Part shown: piece by piece, positions 34,661-44,141 of the stretch | How positions within the stretch are numbered: the first letter of the stretch is position 1 | Layout: every line of letters begins with the position of its first letter | NCBI GenBank assembly: GCA_014055465.1 | Contig: WIAF01000006.1 | Coordinates: forward strand, 186,001-250,000 | Length of the DNA stretch: 64,000 nt | Direction: 5' to 3' | Source of the DNA: Nitrospira sp. CR1.1 | Lineage (GTDB): Bacteria; Nitrospirota; Nitrospiria; Nitrospirales; Nitrospiraceae | Position numbers and translations under genes: made by a program | The notes under the pieces: model-generated | What the model saw: only the letters and a program-made list of their open reading frames with translations | Told to the model about the DNA's origin: nothing | Databases searched by the model: none

Positions 34661-35328
34661 GAACCCGCCGCATCCGAAGGCGCCCCATCTGAGATGGCGT
34701 GACCCGCGGCGAAGATCTGCTCATACACCAGCCGGCCGAATACGCGGTAGCCGCTGCTGGTCAAATGCAGCCCGTCATTCGAGTACGGCTGCGCCAGCAT
34801 CAGAGACGCCGGTTCAGCTGTCGCCATGAACAAGTCGACCCACTGAAGGCCCTTTCTTTCCGCGTAGTCTGCGATCATGGCATTCAATTGCTGCCGCCGC
34901 TGAATATGCTGCGCCACCCACGAGGCGGCATCGGCATTCTCCCCGCCCAGCTCAACCCGGATGGATGGGACAGTCACGGGAACCGGTACGATCGACGAGG
35001 CTCTCGCCAATTCATACAGCTTGGTGAGATTGCGCATGATCTCCGCGGGATCGGCGTTCCATCCCAGATCATTCGTGCCTCCCAGAATGATCACCATCTG
35101 AGGACGGCGTTCGAGGACCGCCGTGCGGAAACGCAGCACCATTTCGCCGGTCACTTCACCGCAGATTCCGCTGACCTCGACCCGGCCTTGCTTGCCGAGA
35201 TATTCCTGCAAGATGTGACCATATGGCGTGTCTTCACCGGAGGGATGCGCCGGACCGGGCGTTTGATACCCGGCCGTGAGGCTATCACCGAAACAAAGAA
35301 TGAGCGGGGATGGAGCCGGACTAGTCAC
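34657..35328 (-). CDS. GDSL/SGNH-family hydrolase (esterase or lysophospholipase-like)
   Basis: A 223-residue protein. The four SGNH blocks are visible: LCFGDSLTAGYQTP (nucleophile Ser), Gly in the CGEVTGEMV region, ILGGTNDLGW (Asn) and SNDGLHLTSSGY (Asp and His). Family members include TesA-like thioesterase/lysophospholipase and carbohydrate esterases. No signal peptide is evident, so it is likely cytosolic. It overlaps the thioredoxin-like gene by ATGA, so the two are co-translated. Confidence 0.88.
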   Translation of the reverse strand: MTSPAPSPLILCFGDSLTAGYQTPGPAHPSGEDTPYGHILQEYLGKQGRVEVSGICGEVTGEMVLRFRTAVLERRPQMVIILGGTNDLGWNADPAEIMRNLTKLYELARASSIVPVPVTVPSIRVELGGENADAASWVAQHIQRRQQLNAMIADYAERKGLQWVDLFMATAEPASLMLAQPYSNDGLHLTSSGYRVFGRLVYEQIFAAGHAISDGAPSDAAGS

Positions 35329-35474
35329 GGAGGAATTCTACTGTCTCGTCCTGGCCGGCGCAATGGCGGCGGACCGGCCTTGTCCGGGAATCGCGACGGG
35401 CTCCTGCGCAGGAAGTCGTGCGCAGACCGGCTATTTTCTTGACGAATAGTGAGCCTCACGGTACGACTGACCGT

Positions 35475-37331
35475 ATGGAACCTACGGTACCGCCCGGAGA
35501 CGGCATTCCGCTGACTCCCTTCGTGAAAGCAGGCGCCGACCCGCAAGTCGCTGCCATCAAGCAGTTGTTGAAGCTGCTCGATAAGGCGGCCAAATCGGCT
35601 CGTACGTATGGCACGAACAACCCGGTGGCGCAGCGATTCTTCCAACAATTTTATGATGACCTGACCAACCATCTGGCGCAGCACACCCGCCTCACCCTGC
35701 TGGTGCAGCGCAACCAGCTGTTCTTCCAAGACGAAGTGGTCTACGAACCGGAGCGCGATGCCACCGGAGATAGCTTCGCCTTCAAAATGTATTCGGACGG
35801 GATCCGTGAGCTGAGCTTCCACCAGGGACTCTCCCGCGAAGACCTCGCCTTTTTTCTAGAGGCGCTTTGGGGCATGCCGGCCGACGAGAGCACATCGGCC
35901 GACGGCGCCGTCGAGCATGAAGAAGACGACGATATCGTGACGCGATTGTGGGCGAAAAACCTTGAGACCATTACCCTGGTGACCGCGGAAGAACTTGTCC
36001 GGGCATCCGGGTTCGGACTCGACGAACTCGAACTTCAGACCCAGGGCTACATGAGTATGCCCGTCGGCTCATTGCGCGAACTACTCGATCGCGAGCGCGC
36101 AACGAAGGCCGCTGAAAAGGAAGGCGCCGGCGGCACCGCCGAACCGGCGAGTGGGAATGCCACCAGCGGCACCGCCAACCGCAACCGTCGCTTCCAGACC
36201 AATGTCGTCGGTTATGATGTCTCGGACGAAGAGCACGAGGCGTTGACTCAAGAAATCCAGCGCGAAACCGCTCGCGATGCCACGGCGTACATCCTCGATA
36301 TCCTCTCGGCTGTGCTGGCTTCCGAACCGTCCCCTGTGCTCCTGACCAAACTCTTCGACGTCTGGGATCACGTGTTGGAGGCGCTGATTCGGGCAGGACA
36401 ATGGACGTTGATCGAAACCGTGCTGACGATGTTGCAGGAAGCGGAGACGGTCCGGCCTGATCTTTCGGAAAGCCACAAACAACAGGTCGCCGCATTATTC
36501 GATGGCTTGGGTCGCCCTGAGCGATTGAAAGCCATTGGTGTCTACCTGAACCGCAACCCCCAGGCCAACACGGAAGGGCTGATCACCCTCCTGCTCATGA
36601 TGAAACCCGCTGTGATCCCGGGACTCTGCTCAGTGCTGGCAACCCTTGATACGCCGGCACATCAGGCCGTCGTCATGGAGACCCTGCAATCGCTCGCGCG
36701 GGATCATGCCGAACCGATCATCCGCGGCCTGACCGATAAACGGCCGACCTTCGTAAGGAATCTCCTGACCCTCATCTCCCGATGGAATGATGCCCGTTTT
36801 GCCGACAGCGTGGAGAAAGCGCTGCGCCATCCCGAAGCCACCGTGCGTCGCGACGCCTTGCGAATTCTGTCGGCCCTTCGCCCCTCCGGCAGCGGTGTGA
36901 AGCTGGTCGGGGTCTTAAGCGACAGCGATGAAACCGTTCGCCTCACGGCGATGAAAGTACTCACCGGCGGCCAATATACGGCCGCCTTTTCAGCGTGGGC
37001 CCCCTTCGTTACGGCCGATGACTTCTACGACCGTTCGCCGGCGGAAAAACGCGCGATCTATCAGGCCATCAAACACACGACCGCGGATGAAGCCGTGCCC
37101 TACTGGCAAGGACTGTTGACGGAATGGTCCTGGACCAATCGAAAAAAGAAAGAGGAGCTTGCGTTATTGGCGGCAGAAATCCTCGGCAAATTGGCCACCC
37201 CTGCGGCAATGGCCGCCCTTGAGCTCGGACAAAAAAAGGGTGGCACCGCCATCCGGCAAGCCTGCAGCGCGGCCCTCTCCTTCGCAAACCGCCAACAGCG
37301 GCATACCATTCCCAGCGCAGCCAACTCCTAA
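35475..37331 (+). CDS. HEAT-repeat protein with shared sensory-like N-terminal domain
   Basis: A 618-residue soluble protein. Residues about 15-120 form a domain with KAAKSARTYGTNNPVAQRFF, RNQLFFQDEVVYEP and GIRELSFHQGLSREDLAFF; the next gene's N-terminus has the same pattern (see the finding). From about 300 to 600 it is made of helical HEAT-like repeats (for example RHPEATVRRDALRILSALRP and DSDETVRLTAMKVL). HEAT scaffolds usually bind other proteins. ATG 35475 is used, the first in-frame Met after a poor start at 35418. The HD-GYP gene starts 14 bases after its stop, so they probably work together. Confidence 0.8.
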   Translation: MEPTVPPGDGIPLTPFVKAGADPQVAAIKQLLKLLDKAAKSARTYGTNNPVAQRFFQQFYDDLTNHLAQHTRLTLLVQRNQLFFQDEVVYEPERDATGDSFAFKMYSDGIRELSFHQGLSREDLAFFLEALWGMPADESTSADGAVEHEEDDDIVTRLWAKNLETITLVTAEELVRASGFGLDELELQTQGYMSMPVGSLRELLDRERATKAAEKEGAGGTAEPASGNATSGTANRNRRFQTNVVGYDVSDEEHEALTQEIQRETARDATAYILDILSAVLASEPSPVLLTKLFDVWDHVLEALIRAGQWTLIETVLTMLQEAETVRPDLSESHKQQVAALFDGLGRPERLKAIGVYLNRNPQANTEGLITLLLMMKPAVIPGLCSVLATLDTPAHQAVVMETLQSLARDHAEPIIRGLTDKRPTFVRNLLTLISRWNDARFADSVEKALRHPEATVRRDALRILSALRPSGSGVKLVGVLSDSDETVRLTAMKVLTGGQYTAAFSAWAPFVTADDFYDRSPAEKRAIYQAIKHTTADEAVPYWQGLLTEWSWTNRKKKEELALLAAEILGKLATPAAMAALELGQKKGGTAIRQACSAALSFANRQQRHTIPSAANS

Positions 37332-37345
37332 TTGCGAGGAACCCT

Positions 37346-38932
37346 GTGACCGACTCTCCTTCTCCTGCGAATCCGGCCCCGAGCACGGACGCGGCGCATC
37401 CGATCCTCACCCATGAACGGTCGCTCGCCAACAAGATCGCCAAAGGTTCCGAGGCCGGGGATATTCTCGACCAACAACTGGCCATGCTGGGCATCCAGCT
37501 GGTGACTCAGCTGAACGTCCTGATCAAAACCTCGCGCATTCACGGTCGCACCAATGCGGCGCTCGACAAGCCCGTGGATTCCATATTGACCCTGGTGAAA
37601 ACGCTGGCGGCGGACCATCCCGTTGCGCTTCGCTTGCAGAATGACTTTCTCTTTCTCGGAGACAGCCATCTGAAAATGAGCTCACAGCAGATGGCCGTCT
37701 TTGCGAGCATCATCGAAGCGTTGAACAAGTGGCATATCGGCGGGATCACGTTTGCCTCGGCGGCCGAGTCCAAAGACTTTCGTGAGTTCGCCTATCTTTT
37801 TGTCAGCCTGGATCCGGAAAAGCAGACGCTCGCCGATCTGCAGGAAGCCCTTCAAACGGCGGGCGTCAAAGGGATCGCACTGGAGGAACCTCGAGCACTT
37901 CAGCTTCAACCGTCGAACGACGCCGGCACGTCTGGAACGCGGCTCGGGACGTTAGCGGGTGGCCCGGAAGATGTGAGGGAGAAGCGGAAGGCCATCGCGA
38001 AAGGCCGCTATGCGAAAGCGGCGTCGGCTCTCGGCGACCTCACAAAGAATACGCGTGCCGGCGGGACCGTCAGCTTCAAGCAGGCAAAACGCGCGATTCA
38101 GAATATCGTCGAATTGTTGATGCAAGACGAATCCACGCTCCTGGGGCTGACCAACCTCCGCTGTCATGATCAATATACCCATAACCATTCCGTGAACGTG
38201 TCGCTGTTGGCGATGGCCCTCGGCAATCGAGCCGGATACCCGAAGGTCGAACTGGCCGATCTTGGGCTGTCGGCGCTGTTTCACGACGTGGGCAAGTGCG
38301 CCATTTCCCTGGATGTCTTGAACAAGCCCGGCGAGTTTACGCAGGACGAGTGGGCCATCATGCGCTCACACCCGATTGAAGGAGTGTTCACCCTTGTCAA
38401 GGCGCGCGGCATCAACAATGTGCCCGCACGCATGGCCTCGGCCTCCTTCGAACATCATATGAACTATGATTTTTCGGGGTATCCCAAACTCCGGGTACCC
38501 TGGAGTCAAACCGTGGCCAGCCGTATCATCACGATCGCCGACTGTTACGATGCGATGACCTCCTCACGCGTGTATCGCCGGGAGCCGATGTCCCCCGCGA
38601 ACGTGCTCAAATTCATGTTTGGGAAAAGCGGGCAATCCTTCGATCCCGTGCTGCTCAAACTGTTCGTGAACTGCGTGGGCATCATTCCCATCGGCAGCCT
38701 CGTACGTCTCGACTCCGGCCCGCTGGCGGTCGTCATCAAGCCCGCTCAGGACAAGAGCAATGCCGAACGTCCAATGGTACGAGTGATTACGGATGCGGAG
38801 GGAACTCCGATCGAGGATGGCCCCGAGCTCGACCTGGCCGCGCAGGACGGAACTGGAACGTATACCCACAACATTCTGCAGCTTGTCGACAACGCCGAAT
38901 ACCACTTCGACACGGGCCGCTACTTCGTCTAA
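37346..38932 (+). CDS. HD-GYP domain phosphodiesterase-like protein
   Basis: A 528-residue protein; start GTG 37346. An N-terminal domain (about 25-160) resembles that of the upstream HEAT protein. The HD-GYP domain (about 255-450) has DQYTHNHSVNVSLLAMALG, HDVGK, MRSHPIEG and HHMNYDFSGYP. HD-GYP proteins hydrolyse cyclic-di-GMP using a binuclear or trinuclear metal site; here the motif HHExxDGxGYP reads HHMNYDFSGYP, so the Glu that binds a third metal is replaced by Met. Activity may be lowered or altered. No membrane segment or receiver domain is present. Confidence 0.85.
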   Translation: MTDSPSPANPAPSTDAAHPILTHERSLANKIAKGSEAGDILDQQLAMLGIQLVTQLNVLIKTSRIHGRTNAALDKPVDSILTLVKTLAADHPVALRLQNDFLFLGDSHLKMSSQQMAVFASIIEALNKWHIGGITFASAAESKDFREFAYLFVSLDPEKQTLADLQEALQTAGVKGIALEEPRALQLQPSNDAGTSGTRLGTLAGGPEDVREKRKAIAKGRYAKAASALGDLTKNTRAGGTVSFKQAKRAIQNIVELLMQDESTLLGLTNLRCHDQYTHNHSVNVSLLAMALGNRAGYPKVELADLGLSALFHDVGKCAISLDVLNKPGEFTQDEWAIMRSHPIEGVFTLVKARGINNVPARMASASFEHHMNYDFSGYPKLRVPWSQTVASRIITIADCYDAMTSSRVYRREPMSPANVLKFMFGKSGQSFDPVLLKLFVNCVGIIPIGSLVRLDSGPLAVVIKPAQDKSNAERPMVRVITDAEGTPIEDGPELDLAAQDGTGTYTHNILQLVDNAEYHFDTGRYFV

Positions 38933-38962
38933 CCTCCCGGCGCCTCATGTCAGATCCCGTCG

Positions 38963-39364
38963 CTATCGCCTGCTCTCAGGCGGCGGCCAATCCATTTCGG
39001 TTTGTCTGCCGCAATAAAAACAGGCCACACGGTACTTCGCCTTCCGGCGCGGATTCGGCAGGGAGATGAACACGACCGGCGTGTCATCGTAGGGGCAGAC
39101 CGGCTGTTGATGCATCAAATGTTCATCTGCCATCAATTCCAAGGAAGCATTGTCCCAGAGCGGGGTAGGCTGTTCACGCCCCGTCACGCTGGTGTGCCAC
39201 CCGCAACGCTCGCAATGCATCTCAAAGGTCTTGACCCGGTCTCGTGTTTGCGACTGATCGACCGCCTCGACCGGCCCCGGACATCCGGCGTTTCCGCAAC
39301 CGATAACGTCATGTTGCAGCGCACGGATAAAGAGGCGGTGCGCCTGCTCTTGCTCGGAAGACAT
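38963..39364 (-). CDS. Zinc-ribbon-containing protein of unknown function
   Basis: A 133-residue protein with three Cys pairs: GCGNAGCPG, MHCERCGWH and VACFYCGRQ, the last two spaced like rubredoxin knuckles, plus a CPYDD segment. This suggests one or two zinc-ribbon modules. No recognised family. The start is ATG 39364; a frame reaching 39496 adds Arg-rich sequence without support. It is divergent from ompH and convergent with the HD-GYP gene. Possible roles: nucleic-acid or protein binding. Confidence 0.6.
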   Translation of the reverse strand: MSSEQEQAHRLFIRALQHDVIGCGNAGCPGPVEAVDQSQTRDRVKTFEMHCERCGWHTSVTGREQPTPLWDNASLELMADEHLMHQQPVCPYDDTPVVFISLPNPRRKAKYRVACFYCGRQTEMDWPPPESRR

Positions 39365-39564
39365 TATGGATTCCTTTCTCACCCGCCTCTGGCGCCGGCC
39401 GGATGTTCTGACGATACATGCCTGTGTCTGGCTTATAGCCACCAGTCCAACGCCTGTCAAATCAGCCTCCCTCCTCAATACCTCCCTTCTTGACACGATA
39501 CCGGCAGGCAGCTATTCTCCCAAGGTTTGAAGTACGACATTTTTCCCGCGAAAGGAGTCCCGAG

Positions 39565-40122
39565 ATGGGTGTGAAGTGGCATGGAGCAGGCCGGCTCGCG
39601 GTCGTGGTCGGAGCGCTTGTCGCAGCGACCCTCGGCTTGTTTTCAACAAGTCCAGCGGCGGAGTTCAAGATGGGGGTCGTCGATCCTCAAGTGATCCTCG
39701 AAAAGAGCAAGGCCGGCAAACGAGCGCTGGACGGGCTGCGGGAGTATGTGGCAACACGCCAGAAGCTGCTGTCCCGGGATGAGGAAGAGTTGCGCAATAC
39801 GGAGAAGCAGCTCAAAGAGCCGACCTCCAAATTGACCGACGCGGAAAAGAAAGACAAGGAAACCTCGTTTCGTAGCAAGATCCAGGATTACCAGAAGCGC
39901 GCGCAGGAGTTTAACCAAGAACTGCAGGGCAAGCAGAAGGAACTCGTCGATGAGTATATGAAGAAGATTGCCGTGGCCACACAGGCGGTCGCCGACAAGG
40001 GCGGGTATCAACTGGTGTTGGATAAGGGGAGCGAGCAAACGGTAAAAATCGTGATTTTCAACAAAGACACGATCGATTTGACCGAACAGGTCATCAAGGA
40101 GTTTGACCGCACCAACAAATAG
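39565..40122 (+). CDS. OmpH/Skp-family periplasmic chaperone
   Basis: A 185-residue protein. N-terminal signal peptide (LAVVVGALVAATLGLFSTSP, cleavage after AAA/AE), then MGVVDPQVILEKSKAGKRAL, the start of the Skp body, and a long coiled coil rich in Lys, Glu and Gln (about 60-150), ending in KGGYQLVLDKGS, the closing beta strand of the trimer. Skp binds unfolded outer-membrane proteins in the periplasm and delivers them to the BAM complex. ATG 39565 has AAAGGAG upstream. It is alone on the plus strand, convergent with the DUF362 gene. Confidence 0.85.
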   Translation: MGVKWHGAGRLAVVVGALVAATLGLFSTSPAAEFKMGVVDPQVILEKSKAGKRALDGLREYVATRQKLLSRDEEELRNTEKQLKEPTSKLTDAEKKDKETSFRSKIQDYQKRAQEFNQELQGKQKELVDEYMKKIAVATQAVADKGGYQLVLDKGSEQTVKIVIFNKDTIDLTEQVIKEFDRTNK

Positions 40123-40125
40123 CCG

Positions 40126-41196
40126 TCATGGCTCCAGCAGTTCCTGCCGAATATGCTCCACCAGCTGGAAAAAAGCTGGTGGAGCCGGACCCACCGCCCC
40201 AGTGACGAGTTCAATCCCTCGCCCAGATTCGACTCCTAATCCAAGTGCCGCCGCGCGTCGGATCTGCCGTTGATCGCCGATCCGCCTGCCCTGCAGTTTC
40301 GACAACGCGCCGAACGACCGCAGCAGCGCGATGGCCGTGAGGTCCACCGCAACTCGGTCACCGCTGCAAATGAGTAGATCCGTCTTCGAGGGGGTGCCTG
40401 ATGTCGGCCCGCCCTCGATCATGATGGTGGTGCCGTCGGCCACGGTCAGCGCGGGATGAACCGCGAGATTGATTTCAGCAATGCGCTCGTGCCAATCCCC
40501 GCTCCAAAAAGTCACTGAAGGACGATAGCGCGGATGGACCGCCCCCACGAAATTTTTCAGGCTGCAGGAAAACTCTGCAAAGCGATGGGTCTTGATGACC
40601 GGCATGTTGATCACTACATCAGCTTCATGCACCGGCCTCGAGAAATAGAAATGGCCGATCGCCTTGGCTTCAGGCGGTTCAAGCCGCACCCAGGGCTCAT
40701 CTTCAAGCGCCAGCACCTTGGCCCCGGCTGATTCCGCTGCCGCTCGGATCCCTGTGCTGGTCAGGTTGGCGGATGTCGGAAGGCGGATGATCCCCGACCC
40801 GTCGGCCACCACCACCTCTGCCGCGCCATTGGCCCTGACCATGTCGGCCATGGCCTTCACCACCAGAGGATTGGTCGTCGACGGCGGCGGCTGATCGTTC
40901 AGCACATTGGGTTTCAGCAGGACACGGGTCCCGCCGAGGCCCAACCGGTCAATCCCGCCAAGCAGCTCAAGGGCGCGCGCAAGCATACGCCCGGGGTCTG
41001 TGCCGTAGACTATAACCACAAGGGAGCGGCCTTCCCGCATGAATGGATTGACCGGAATGGGCTTAGGCGAAACCAGCGGCCCCTCGGGATCGAACAGGAG
41101 ATGACGTAAAATGGTCTGTGGCGAGCGCAGCAGTGCCGGCAGCAGGAGGACACCAAATCCGGCATTGTGGAAGAATTCGCGCCTTGAAAACGGCAT
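40126..41196 (-). CDS. DUF362-family protein with Tat-like signal
   Basis: A 356-residue protein. The N-terminus MPFSRREFFHNAGFGVLLLP resembles a twin-arginine export signal (SRREFF then hydrophobic core), so the folded protein is probably exported. The body carries the DUF362 pattern: VLLKPNVLNDQPPPSTTNP, EVVVADGSGI, VVINMPVIKTH and FSCSLKNFVGAVHPRYRP. No Cys-rich ferredoxin cluster is present, unlike some DUF362 members. The function is unknown. The rhodanese and radical SAM genes lie immediately upstream on the same strand. Confidence 0.8.
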   Translation of the reverse strand: MPFSRREFFHNAGFGVLLLPALLRSPQTILRHLLFDPEGPLVSPKPIPVNPFMREGRSLVVIVYGTDPGRMLARALELLGGIDRLGLGGTRVLLKPNVLNDQPPPSTTNPLVVKAMADMVRANGAAEVVVADGSGIIRLPTSANLTSTGIRAAAESAGAKVLALEDEPWVRLEPPEAKAIGHFYFSRPVHEADVVINMPVIKTHRFAEFSCSLKNFVGAVHPRYRPSVTFWSGDWHERIAEINLAVHPALTVADGTTIMIEGGPTSGTPSKTDLLICSGDRVAVDLTAIALLRSFGALSKLQGRRIGDQRQIRRAAALGLGVESGRGIELVTGAVGPAPPAFFQLVEHIRQELLEP

Positions 41197-41199
41197 GCG

Positions 41200-41580
41200 T
41201 TAGGGACGCCGCCCTTTCTCAATCGGGTATCCGGCGGCGCGCCATGCCTTGATGCCACCGTCCATCGAAATCACATTTGTATAACCCATTTGGCGGAGGC
41301 TGTCGGCAGCCAATACCGACCGATACCCGCCACCGCAATACAACACGATCGGCTCCTGCCTGTTGGGAATCGCCGTTTCAATATCACGCTCGATCACACC
41401 CTTGCCGATGTGGATGGCCCCTGCCGCATGGTCCTGACAGAATTCGTCATCCTCCCGGACGTCAACAAAGTAGAACCGTTCGCCGCGATCCAGTCGGAGT
41501 TTCACATCAGATGCGGTACATTCGCACACGCGGGCCCGCGCTTCATCCACGACTTTTAAGAATCCCGGGTTATGCTTCAC
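41200..41580 (-). CDS. Rhodanese-like sulfurtransferase
   Basis: A 126-residue single-domain rhodanese: FYFVDVREDDEFCQDHAAGA and the active-site loop VLYCGGGYRSVLAA, with the catalytic Cys in CGGGYRS, and ending MDGGIKAWRAAGYPIE. The active loop is normal, so persulfide transfer is plausible. The start chosen is GTG 41580, which overlaps the radical SAM stop (GTGA) and has GAGGAGGAG upstream; an ATG at 41598 is possible. Confidence 0.88.
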   Translation of the reverse strand: MKHNPGFLKVVDEARARVCECTASDVKLRLDRGERFYFVDVREDDEFCQDHAAGAIHIGKGVIERDIETAIPNRQEPIVLYCGGGYRSVLAADSLRQMGYTNVISMDGGIKAWRAAGYPIEKGRRP

Positions 41581-42686
41581 AGCGACTCCTCCTCGCAAAA
41601 CAGCGATTGTTGCCCCGTCGGGCGCCGAAACGTCTGCGGAACGGGCAACTCATCCGACATGAAGCCGGCACGCCTGCGTCCCAACTCGAATAACTGCTCG
41701 ATACAGCGCCAATAGGTCCCCCTGCCATGATGCCGGCTGAAAAATTCCGCGTCGCTCAAGGCTCCCCCGCGAACCTCCCGAATGCGATGCATGATTTTCG
41801 AAACCCGATCGGGAAAGGCCTCGCACAGACGCTCAATAAAGACCTGCTCGACATGTCCCGGTAACCGAAGCAGACTCCAGGTCGCAGAGGTCGCTCCCGC
41901 CTGCTTGGCACGGGACAGTATTTCAGGAATGGCCTGTTCGTTCAAACCCGGGATGATCGGCGCCACGGAAATTCCAGTAGGAATGCCGGCCTCGGAAAGC
42001 ATACGCATCGCCTCAAAGCGCGCACTGATGCCGGGAGCCTGCGGCTCCACCGCACGCGCGGTTTCATCATCGGCAAAGGCGATACTGAAGTAGACGCGAA
42101 TCCAGGCCTGCTCGTGCAATTGAGTGAACACATCCAAATCACGTGTTAACATTGCGCCTTTTGTGATAAGGCTCACGGGATTTCGGTACTCCGCACAGAC
42201 GTCGAGACAGGCTCGGGTCAAACCGAGCGTCGCCTCGATGGGTTGATAACAGTCGGTGTTGCCCGAAAACACCACTAACTCGCCTTTCCAGGTTGGCTTC
42301 TCGAATGCCCGACGCAAGAGAGTTGCCGCCCGACGCTTCAGCACGATCTTCGACTCAAAATCGCTTCCGGCGCCGAACCCCCAATACTCATGGGATGGGC
42401 GCGCGTAACAGTAGGCGCAGGCGTGAAAACAGCCCCGGTAGGGATTCACGCTCCATTGAAACGGGAGATCAGGGCTGTCGTTCCGGCTGAGAATCTGCTG
42501 CGTCTTATCTTCAAACAGCTGAATGCGGGCGCGCATGGCTGGCTCAAGCGCTTCACGCTGCACTGTTTCAAATCGATTGGGAGGATTGGAGACGGGCTTC
42601 ACGCGGGCTATGGTGCCGCCCCGCCCGCGCGTTGTCAATGACGCCGGGCTTGATGAGGCGTCATCGCGGGGTGAGACCCGTTTCAT
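41577..42686 (-). CDS. Radical SAM protein, PA0069/SplB-like family
   Basis: A 369-residue protein. The iron-sulfur motif CxxxCxYC is seen in [19 protein letters not shown] near residue 90, followed by SAM-binding segments ([19 protein letters not shown]). The family (PA0069) is widespread and functionally uncharacterised; it is distantly related to spore photoproduct lyase. The N-terminal 35 residues are Arg/Pro-rich. The stop overlaps the start of the rhodanese gene. The adjacent rhodanese and DUF362 genes hint at iron-sulfur or sulfur chemistry (inference). Confidence 0.85.
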   Translation of the reverse strand: MKRVSPRDDASSSPASLTTRGRGGTIARVKPVSNPPNRFETVQREALEPAMRARIQLFEDKTQQILSRNDSPDLPFQWSVNPYRGCFHACAYCYARPSHEYWGFGAGSDFESKIVLKRRAATLLRRAFEKPTWKGELVVFSGNTDCYQPIEATLGLTRACLDVCAEYRNPVSLITKGAMLTRDLDVFTQLHEQAWIRVYFSIAFADDETARAVEPQAPGISARFEAMRMLSEAGIPTGISVAPIIPGLNEQAIPEILSRAKQAGATSATWSLLRLPGHVEQVFIERLCEAFPDRVSKIMHRIREVRGGALSDAEFFSRHHGRGTYWRCIEQLFELGRRRAGFMSDELPVPQTFRRPTGQQSLFCEEESL

Positions 42687-42739
42687 TGACTACGCTGGCA
42701 TCGGGTGTTAAATTTCTGGCCGCTTCAACGGGAGAGGAT

Positions 42740-44029
42740 ATGTACGATCTTCGAGTATTGCGGGAGAGCCTGGACGAACTTCGTGACCGGTTAGGGGCAC
42801 GCGGGAAGGACGTCGCCTGGGAGGATCTGAGGAAATTGACGGAGGATCGTCGTACCCAGACGATTCAGGTTGAAGAACTTCGGCACCAGCTCAAAAAGGG
42901 TTCCGAGGAAGTCGCCCGCCTCAAACGAGAGAAGCAACCTGCCGAAGAGGCCATGGCGGCCATGAAGGCCGTGGGAGACACCATCAAGAGTTTTGAGGAC
43001 CGGCTTCGTGTGATCGAGGAACAGTTGGCCCACATCGCGCTCCGCATTCCCAATCTCCCGCACGCCTCCGTGCCGGCTGGTCATAACGAGGCGGATAATG
43101 TGGAAGTTCGTCGATGGGGATCGCCGCCGCAACTCTCTGCGCCGGCGCAATCGCATTGGGATCTTGGCGAAGCGTTAGGCATTCTGGATTTTGACCGCGC
43201 GGTGCGCATGGCCAAAGCCCGCTTTGCCGTCCTGACCGGGCTAGGCGCCCGTCTCGAGCGGGCGCTCATCAACTATATGCTGGATATGCATACCACCCAA
43301 CACGGCTATCGCGAGGTGATGCCGCCGCTCATGGTGAATCGCGCCGCCATGACCGGGACCGGACAATTGCCGAAGTTCGAAGAAGACCTGTTCCAGATGC
43401 GAGACGAGGAGCTGTTCTTGATCCCTACCGCAGAAGTGCCGGTCACCAATCTGCACCGCGAAGAGGTCTTGCCGGAAGATACTTTGCCAATTCGCTATAC
43501 GGCCTATACCCCCTGCTTCAGACGCGAAGCCGGTTCCTACGGCAAAGACACGCGCGGCCTCATTCGTCTTCACCAATTCAACAAGGTGGAGCTCGTCGTC
43601 TTCGCGAAACCCGAACAGTCCTATGATGAACTGGAGCGGCTCACTTCTCATGCCGAAGCCGTGCTTCAAGGACTGGGATTGCACTATCGCGTGGTGACGC
43701 TTTCCGCGGGCGACATGGGATTTTCTGCGGCAAAGACCTATGACATTGAGGTATGGTTGCCATCGCAGCAGACGTTTCGCGAAATCTCCTCCTGCAGTAA
43801 TTTCGAAGCGTTTCAAGCCAGGCGAGCGAACATTCGGTGCCGTGCTAAGGCTGGGAAAAAAGATTCCAAACCGGAATTCGTTCATACGTTAAACGGCTCG
43901 GGCCTGGCAGTCGGCAGAACCCTGGTTGCCATTCTCGAGAATTACCAGCAGCCGGATGGTACCGTGGCTATTCCAGCAGTGTTACAACCGTATATGGGTG
44001 GGATTCAGACGATCGCACGATCCTCATAG
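42740..44029 (+). CDS. serS: Seryl-tRNA synthetase
   Basis: A 429-residue class II aminoacyl-tRNA synthetase of normal size. N-terminal coiled-coil arm for tRNA-Ser (about 1-110), motif 2 in [19 protein letters not shown], motif 3 in [18 protein letters not shown], plus the family [15 protein letters not shown]. Charges tRNA-Ser in the cytoplasm. ATG 42740 has GAGAGGA upstream; the longer open frame from 42632 overlaps the radical SAM gene start and is rejected. A tRNA-Ser gene lies 22 bases after its stop. Confidence 0.97.
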   Translation: MYDLRVLRESLDELRDRLGARGKDVAWEDLRKLTEDRRTQTIQVEELRHQLKKGSEEVARLKREKQPAEEAMAAMKAVGDTIKSFEDRLRVIEEQLAHIALRIPNLPHASVPAGHNEADNVEVRRWGSPPQLSAPAQSHWDLGEALGILDFDRAVRMAKARFAVLTGLGARLERALINYMLDMHTTQHGYREVMPPLMVNRAAMTGTGQLPKFEEDLFQMRDEELFLIPTAEVPVTNLHREEVLPEDTLPIRYTAYTPCFRREAGSYGKDTRGLIRLHQFNKVELVVFAKPEQSYDELERLTSHAEAVLQGLGLHYRVVTLSAGDMGFSAAKTYDIEVWLPSQQTFREISSCSNFEAFQARRANIRCRAKAGKKDSKPEFVHTLNGSGLAVGRTLVAILENYQQPDGTVAIPAVLQPYMGGIQTIARSS

Positions 44030-44051
44030 TCAACGTGTCCTGGCCTGGTGT

Positions 44052-44141
44052 GGAGGGGTGACGGAGTGGCCGAACGTGCCGGTCTTGAAAACCGGAGATG
44101 GGGTAACCTATCCGCGAGTTCAAATCTCGCCCCCTCCGCCA
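44052..44141 (+). tRNA. tRNA-Ser (anticodon UGA)
   Basis: Acceptor stem GGAGGGG pairs with CCCCTCC (44131-44137), discriminator G and encoded CCA follow. The anticodon stem CCGGT/ACCGG encloses the loop CTTGAAA, giving anticodon TGA. A long variable arm is present, as expected for tRNA-Ser, and the T arm reads GTTCAAATC. It directly follows serS. Confidence 0.97.

Noticed and set aside
42632..42739. Longer N-terminus for serS
   Set aside because: It overlaps the start of the divergent radical SAM gene and SerRS normally begins at the MYDLR-type Met found at 42740.
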